Below, piece after piece: positions 59,140 through 64,000 of a stretch of DNA of 64,000 bases (its first letter is position 1; every line of letters begins with the position of its first letter). This DNA comes from Maratus speciosus (lineage: Eukaryota > Arthropoda > Arachnida > Araneae > Salticidae), in assembly GCA_963932465.1 (NCBI GenBank), contig OZ010793.1, forward strand, positions 255,265,333-255,329,332, read 5' to 3'. The translations under genes and the position numbers were made by a program. The notes under the pieces were generated by a model. That model saw only the letters and a program-made list of their open reading frames with translations. It was not told where the DNA came from and searched no databases.

Positions 59140-59182
59140 TGTCAATTAGAAAAAAATAACTCGGATAATCGGGACTCTACTG
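59140..59182 (-). mobile_element. Pogo-type terminus, single end
   Basis: In reverse complement CAGTAGAGTCCCGATTATCC GAG with flanking TA at 59183; typical of pogo/Tigger TIRs. The opposite end was not found. Confidence 0.45.
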
Positions 59183-59365
59183 TAGTGCAAAACATATTTA
59201 AATTTTAAGGCTTAAAGCACACACTTTTACTTTATGTAAAATGACGTCATTTGCATTAATATAGATACTTAAAATTAAATATAATTTATAATAGCTCCAT
59301 GTTTTATCATAAATCATTCATTTATATTTTTCTCAAAATAGCACGTATTTTCATTACATTTTTTC

Positions 59366-60560
59366 AGTTTTTATGGGGAAATGGCAACAAGAAGATATAA
59401 TTGCTATTTTTCAAAGATTTTTCTTTACTTCCTTTAGAAATGGAGTACTTGAGTTGCCAAAATGAAACAAATGTCGCTAAAAACTACAAAAAAATTAATA
59501 TTTCAAAAATAAATGGAGATGCAGTTTTCAAACAAATTCCATTAAAAAGTACTCTTTTTTTGCAATACAACGGTATAAACATTGAAAATGTGCGATGCTT
59601 AGAAGTTTAAAAAAATGCTGTAGAGTATTTAATCGCACAATGAAACACCGACTTTTGTTTTACGGCTGGCTTATACAAGGTAACATTATTTATTGGAAAC
59701 GACACAAGCTGGGAGTAAGAAATAGCATACCGGGGGCTTAACAAACCTTGGGATATCCCTTGATAGTTTTTATGGGGAAATGGCAACAAGAAGATATAAT
59801 TGCTATTTTTCAACGATTTTTTCTTTACTTCCTTCAGAAATGGAGTACTTGAGTTGCCAAAATGAAACAAATGTCGCTAAAAACTACAAAAAAAAAAATT
59901 AATATTTCAAAAATAAATGGAGATGCAGCTTTCAAATTCCATTAAAAAGTACTCTTTTGCAATACGACGGTATAAACATTGAAAATGGGCGATGCTTAGA
60001 AGTTTTAAAAAATGCTGTAGAGTATTTAATCACACAATGAAACACAGACTTTTGTTCTAAGGCTGGCTTATACAAGGTAACGTTATTTATTGGAAACGAC
60101 ACAAGCTGGGAGTAAGAAATAGCATACCGGAGGCTTAACAAACCTTGGGATATCCCTTGATAATTTTTATGGGGAAATGGCAACAAGAAGATATAATAGC
60201 TATTTTTCAATGATTTTTTCTTTACTTCCTTCAGAAATGGAGTACTTGAGTTGCCAAAATGAAACAAATGTCGCTAAAAACTACAAAAAAAATTAATATT
60301 TCAAAAATAAATGGAAATGCAACTTTCAAATTCCATTAAAAAGTACTCTTTTCAATACGACGGTATAAATATTGAAAATGTGCAATGCTTAGAAGTTTTA
60401 AAAAATGCTGTAGAGTATTTAATCGCACAATGAAACACCGACTTTTGTTTTATGGCTGGCTTATACAAGGTAACGTTATTTATTGGAAACGACACAAGCT
60501 GGGAGTAAGAAATAGCATACCGGGGCCTTAACAAGCCTTGGGATATCCCTTGATATCCTC
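59366..60560. repeat. Three tandem copies of a unit of about 398 bases
   Basis: TTATGGGGAAATGGCAACAA starts at 59371, 59770 and 60167 (spacings 399 and 397). Units differ by few substitutions and small indels. The similar open frames in each copy follow from the repeat and show no known domain. Confidence 0.9.
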
Positions 60561-60843
60561 GTTTTCTGTTAAGTCTTTTTCCAGAATTATAAGGAAACAA
60601 AACCCATGTCTTTCTGACATAGTTGTTCAATGATATTTTAAAACAGTAAGAAATGTGACTTCAGATATTTCTGCCAGTGGTCTAGTATAACTAACAAAAT
60701 TGCTATTTTAAACAGATTTTCAGGCTTATGAAATATCAAAACATTGTCATGAAGTATTTAGGATTAATGCTTATTTCTATTTAAGACGAGATACTTAAAG
60801 GAAACAATTAATCAGGAAATAATTTTAAAATGTATTAACAATT

Positions 60844-61588
60844 CAGGCATGAAAGAGTTCCTCCTAAAGGAGGAATTCCACCTTTTTAAATGCAAGTTTC
60901 GACATTCTCTAGAGTGATGCAAAAATGCAAAGAAAATATTAGAAGCATATGGGGGAGGGGAGTCTAGAAAACTTAATAATTAGACATTTTGTCTATTCAA
61001 ATCCTTGGAGTTTGTTTCTGAATTGCTGTACTATCAAATCAAAGGCAAGTTTTTATTATAAGCATATGAAAGTCATGTAAATTAAGTTCTTTAACTAGGA
61101 AAAGGAAGTTTCCATAAGGTTCTTTTTGGAATGGAATATTTTATTCTATTTTTTTTTATTCTACATTTCTGGGTAATTTCAGTGATGTGTTTTTGGAAAT
61201 GTATTTCTGGAGAAAAGGATCAATTTGGCGTGCATATATTTAGCATAGATTTTTTTTTTTTTTTAAGTAAAGTCAAATCATTCAAAGTAATACATTTATT
61301 TTGAAAAATCTCTATACTTCATATAGGTTCATCAGATATATTTGGATGGATTTATACTTTTAGCAAACTGTTTCCAATTTTCTTTTTTGATTTAATGAAT
61401 TTATACATTTATTATTATTTGTTTATTTTCTTTTAATACTTTCTAAGTTACAAAAAGAAAATAACAATCATATGTACAGTTATAATTCATTTAACTGTTA
61501 AAATGTATTTAAATTAGATGAGTTTGGCCTTATTATATAGATGATAAAGTTTTTCCACCTTTTTTACCATTTCCCACTTTCGTGCCTG
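60844..61588. mobile_element. Short TIR element (CAGGCATGAAAG), 6-bp TSD (ACAATT)
   Basis: Termini CAGGCATGAAAG and (reverse complement) CAGGCACGAAAG are flanked by exact ACAATT at 60838-60843 and 61589-61594. 745 bases, AT-rich, no coding and no minisatellite. An internal palindrome TTCCTCCTAAAGGAGGAA lies near the left end. Confidence 0.7.
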
Positions 61589-61594
61589 ACAATT

Positions 61595-64000
61595 TTGTGT
61601 ACAATACTGTGTACTGGAAATGTGCCTGTATATTGGGAAAATACCAAAATATTTATATAATAACTGTGGTGCCATCTATTGGTATTTAATGCAGTTAAAT
61701 GTTTTAATGAAAAAAAAAATGGAGTTGCCCTTTGTTGGATCTGAAAATTTAATTCTCTAGAAAATGTTCTCTAGTCTGTATCTGTGTAAAAAAGACTTAG
61801 TAATATGGAGCCAATTGCCAGCCTAGTTATAAAAAGCGACCCTTATTTCTTTTTAACATGTTAATAAATATTTTGTAAAAATTTTCGACTTTTTAATGAC
61901 GTTATGAAACTTTTAAGTCTTTTACCGCCTAGTTTTTACATGTACTATGTAGTTAATGTAATTGCAAATATTTTTAAAAGTCAAATTGAATATTAATTAC
62001 ATTATTTTACTGGATATTTTGTTTTTGTTTTTTGCTGATGCAGTTTGCTATGAAGGTTGAAAAAAAAAAAAAATATGCTATTTTATCGTAGAAATTATCT
62101 TCTATTTTGTTTCTCATATTAGAAATTTACTATTGCACTATTAACTTTTCATTTTACGTCTTGAATTGTGCCATATGGGTTGTACATATATAACAATATT
62201 AACTTTTTAGAAACCTTGTGCCCCCTCTCCCACTTAATCATTCATTATCAATAGTTAAAAAAAAAAATTTTCTTTTTATACTGTTGCAGTGATTTACAGA
62301 TTTTGTTTCTACATTTATTTGCATATTTTATGAATTAAAATGAAGATAAGTCAATAAAATATCAGTATTACACATGAAATGACTTTATATCTAACTCCTA
62401 AAAGAAGCACCTTACCTTACTTTCCAAGTGCACCTTTCCTTTTTTCCTCTATTTAAATCTTCTAGTTTTCATTGAAGCTTACTTTCAAAACCTGAATTTT
62501 CTTTTACAATCATTCAAAAACCTAGTTGCTTCTTTTTGGCAAGCCTATTTCTTATATTCTGGATATGCTGCTTTAAAGCATTTATGCTTCAAAGCTACCT
62601 TTTATTTTTTGCCCATGATGAACTATATAGTAACGAAAAAAAAAGAAAAATTGATTTTATAAAATGTGAATATGTAAACTAAGTGTAACAACACAATTCA
62701 TCTGATTATTTCCACACATTTATTTCAAAAGTCCTTCAATTGAATGTTATACATTGATGTTTCTTTGCTCTTTCCCCCTTGCATGGGGCAGAAGTATGAA
62801 GCAGACCTTCCTACCAACAAAACAAGTGGACAACATTATTTGTCTTTTTCTTCACTAGTAAACACATGAGTGTTATATAAAACATATTTTGCATTTGGTC
62901 TCTCTAACAGTGGATTATATGTGCAATAGGAACGTCAAACGTTGAGGTTTTCTACATTTTGGAAAGAAAATTATTTTATAACTAGTGTAAACGCCCGTCC
63001 TAGAATGGTGGGTAGAAATCGTCCTTTTCTCCTAAAGTTTGAAATAATTGATAAAAGTATTCATATACTTTCTATTATTCAGAAATCGAGCTGTTTGGTT
63101 TAAAAATCATAAAAGTCAGTAAATTGAAATTCAGTTTTCAAACATTTTACTTTTGAAAGTACACCCTCCCTGTTTTACAGTGTAAAATTTAAAATTATGC
63201 GATGTTGAGGAGTAATTAAGTTTGAAAAAAAAATAGATTATTGAATCATCAAATCAATTTTTCGAAAATAAATTAAACATACAAACCTGAAACAAACTAA
63301 AGACTATGTTTATTACATATTAATACTCAGAAAATAGAGTACTTTTATGTTAGCTTGGCAATGTGATAAATCGCCAAATACTGTTCCCATTGACATCATT
63401 CATATTGTATTAATTTCACTTAAACTATAAACCTTTAACCCATTTCATTTAAAAAGCATAACTTTTATTTAAAACAAAAACATTCAAAATACGTATATTG
63501 CATACAAGTAAAATACATACCTGTTTAACTAATATATATATATTTTAAATGCATAACAATAATAATAAATACCATAGCATTTTATTTCAACTTCAAAGCA
63601 TTGTTTCTAAATCACACATGTGAAAAAATAGCTACTATTTGTGTGTGGGGAGGGGGGAGGGGCGTTATTCGTGAGATTTGCTCCCAGATAACATAAAAGT
63701 ATCAAAAATAGAATTGAGTTTTCTAAGACTTTGCTTTTTAATTAAAAACCATATGACTCACTGCACAATGTTTACATTTGCAAAATTAATCACAATTTCT
63801 CAAATGTTCGTTTACTCAGTAGTCTGTTGTTAGTAGCTGATTATTTTAAATTGAGAACTTAAAACAACATTTAAGTATTCGGCGGCAGCGCAGTACTTAT
63901 TTATTCCCAGTGTCACTTCTCAATGTTAATTTAACATAGAAAAGCCTATGGAGCTCATAACTTTTTTGACTTTTTCTTCCCACCTTTTTGTCCCTGATGC
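61595..64000. other. Non-coding AT-rich DNA to window end
   Basis: No exon, gene or complete element was recognised; simple runs only (for example a G-rich run at 63641-63663). The next intersectin exon, if present here, was not visible. Confidence 0.4.

Larger units (their letters stand above)
57226..60835. repeat. Local duplication complex
   Basis: Two blocks recur. Block P (57226-57460 and 58715-58885) shares GCTCTATTTTTATACCAG and TATTGATGGGATATAAA. Block Q (58371-58660 and 60540-60835) shares GGGATATCCCTTG, TTGCTATTTTAAACAGATTTT-like and ATTTAGGATT pieces. This suggests a duplicated unit of about 1.5 kb; the second copy is enlarged by the triplicated segment at 59366-60560. Confidence 0.5.

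Noticed and set aside
59607..60630. Three related minus-strand proteins (87-111 codons)
   Set aside because: They are the same frame in three copies of a 398-base tandem repeat, with no domain, and the frame is interrupted between copies.

Overview
The window looks like one stretch of a large, AT-rich, repeat-laden arthropod genome. A chelicerate such as a spider is my guess from the overall style (low confidence); no marker gene proves it. The only host gene I can support is a piece of intersectin (the Dap160/ITSN endocytic scaffold) on the + strand. Five consecutive exons (5699-5810, 27111-27260, 30281-30421, 30516-30603, 53420-53559) have matching splice phases and encode most of the charged coiled-coil between the EH and SH3 domains. 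Introns range from 94 bases to about 22.8 kb; nearly everything else is mobile DNA inside these introns or flanking them.

Layout. 1-5698: intron or upstream DNA with a Ser-tRNA-like SINE head, back-to-back fold-back palindromes and a 31-bp minisatellite array. 5811-27110 (intron): Helitron-like ends, then a chain of inverted-repeat transposons, many nested two or three deep: a 1.3-kb element at 8883, a pogo-type MITE at 11074 holding a 6-bp-TSD element that itself holds an array element, hAT elements with TA and TTAA MITEs inside, a 4.7-kb element at 20031 and a 1.4-kb element at 25476. 27261-30280: intron with small inverted and direct repeats. 30604-53419 (intron): an array-bearing TIR element (31259-47761) split by two antisense Copia retrotransposons, then a Tigger/pogo transposon (49779-52143) with a frameshifted transposase. 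53560-64000: intron or downstream DNA with tandem duplications and one more 6-bp-TSD TIR element.

How the parts relate. The most unusual feature is a group of non-autonomous TIR elements with different termini but mostly 6-bp target duplications (perfect or one mismatch; one has 5 bp), several of which carry long arrays of the same 31-33 bp CpG-rich minisatellite (core TTTCGTCAAAAGATCGCGAA). The two Copia elements use a half-tRNA(iMet)-type primer site. Copia 2 has an intact 1459-residue polyprotein. Copia 1 has visually identical 1046-bp LTRs and an otherwise open polyprotein broken by one TGA in the readthrough-prone context TGA-CTAG between integrase and reverse transcriptase. Both Copias lie antisense to the host gene, the usual tolerated orientation in introns.

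Limits: all calls were made by eye; identities, repeat families and host species were not checked by any search.
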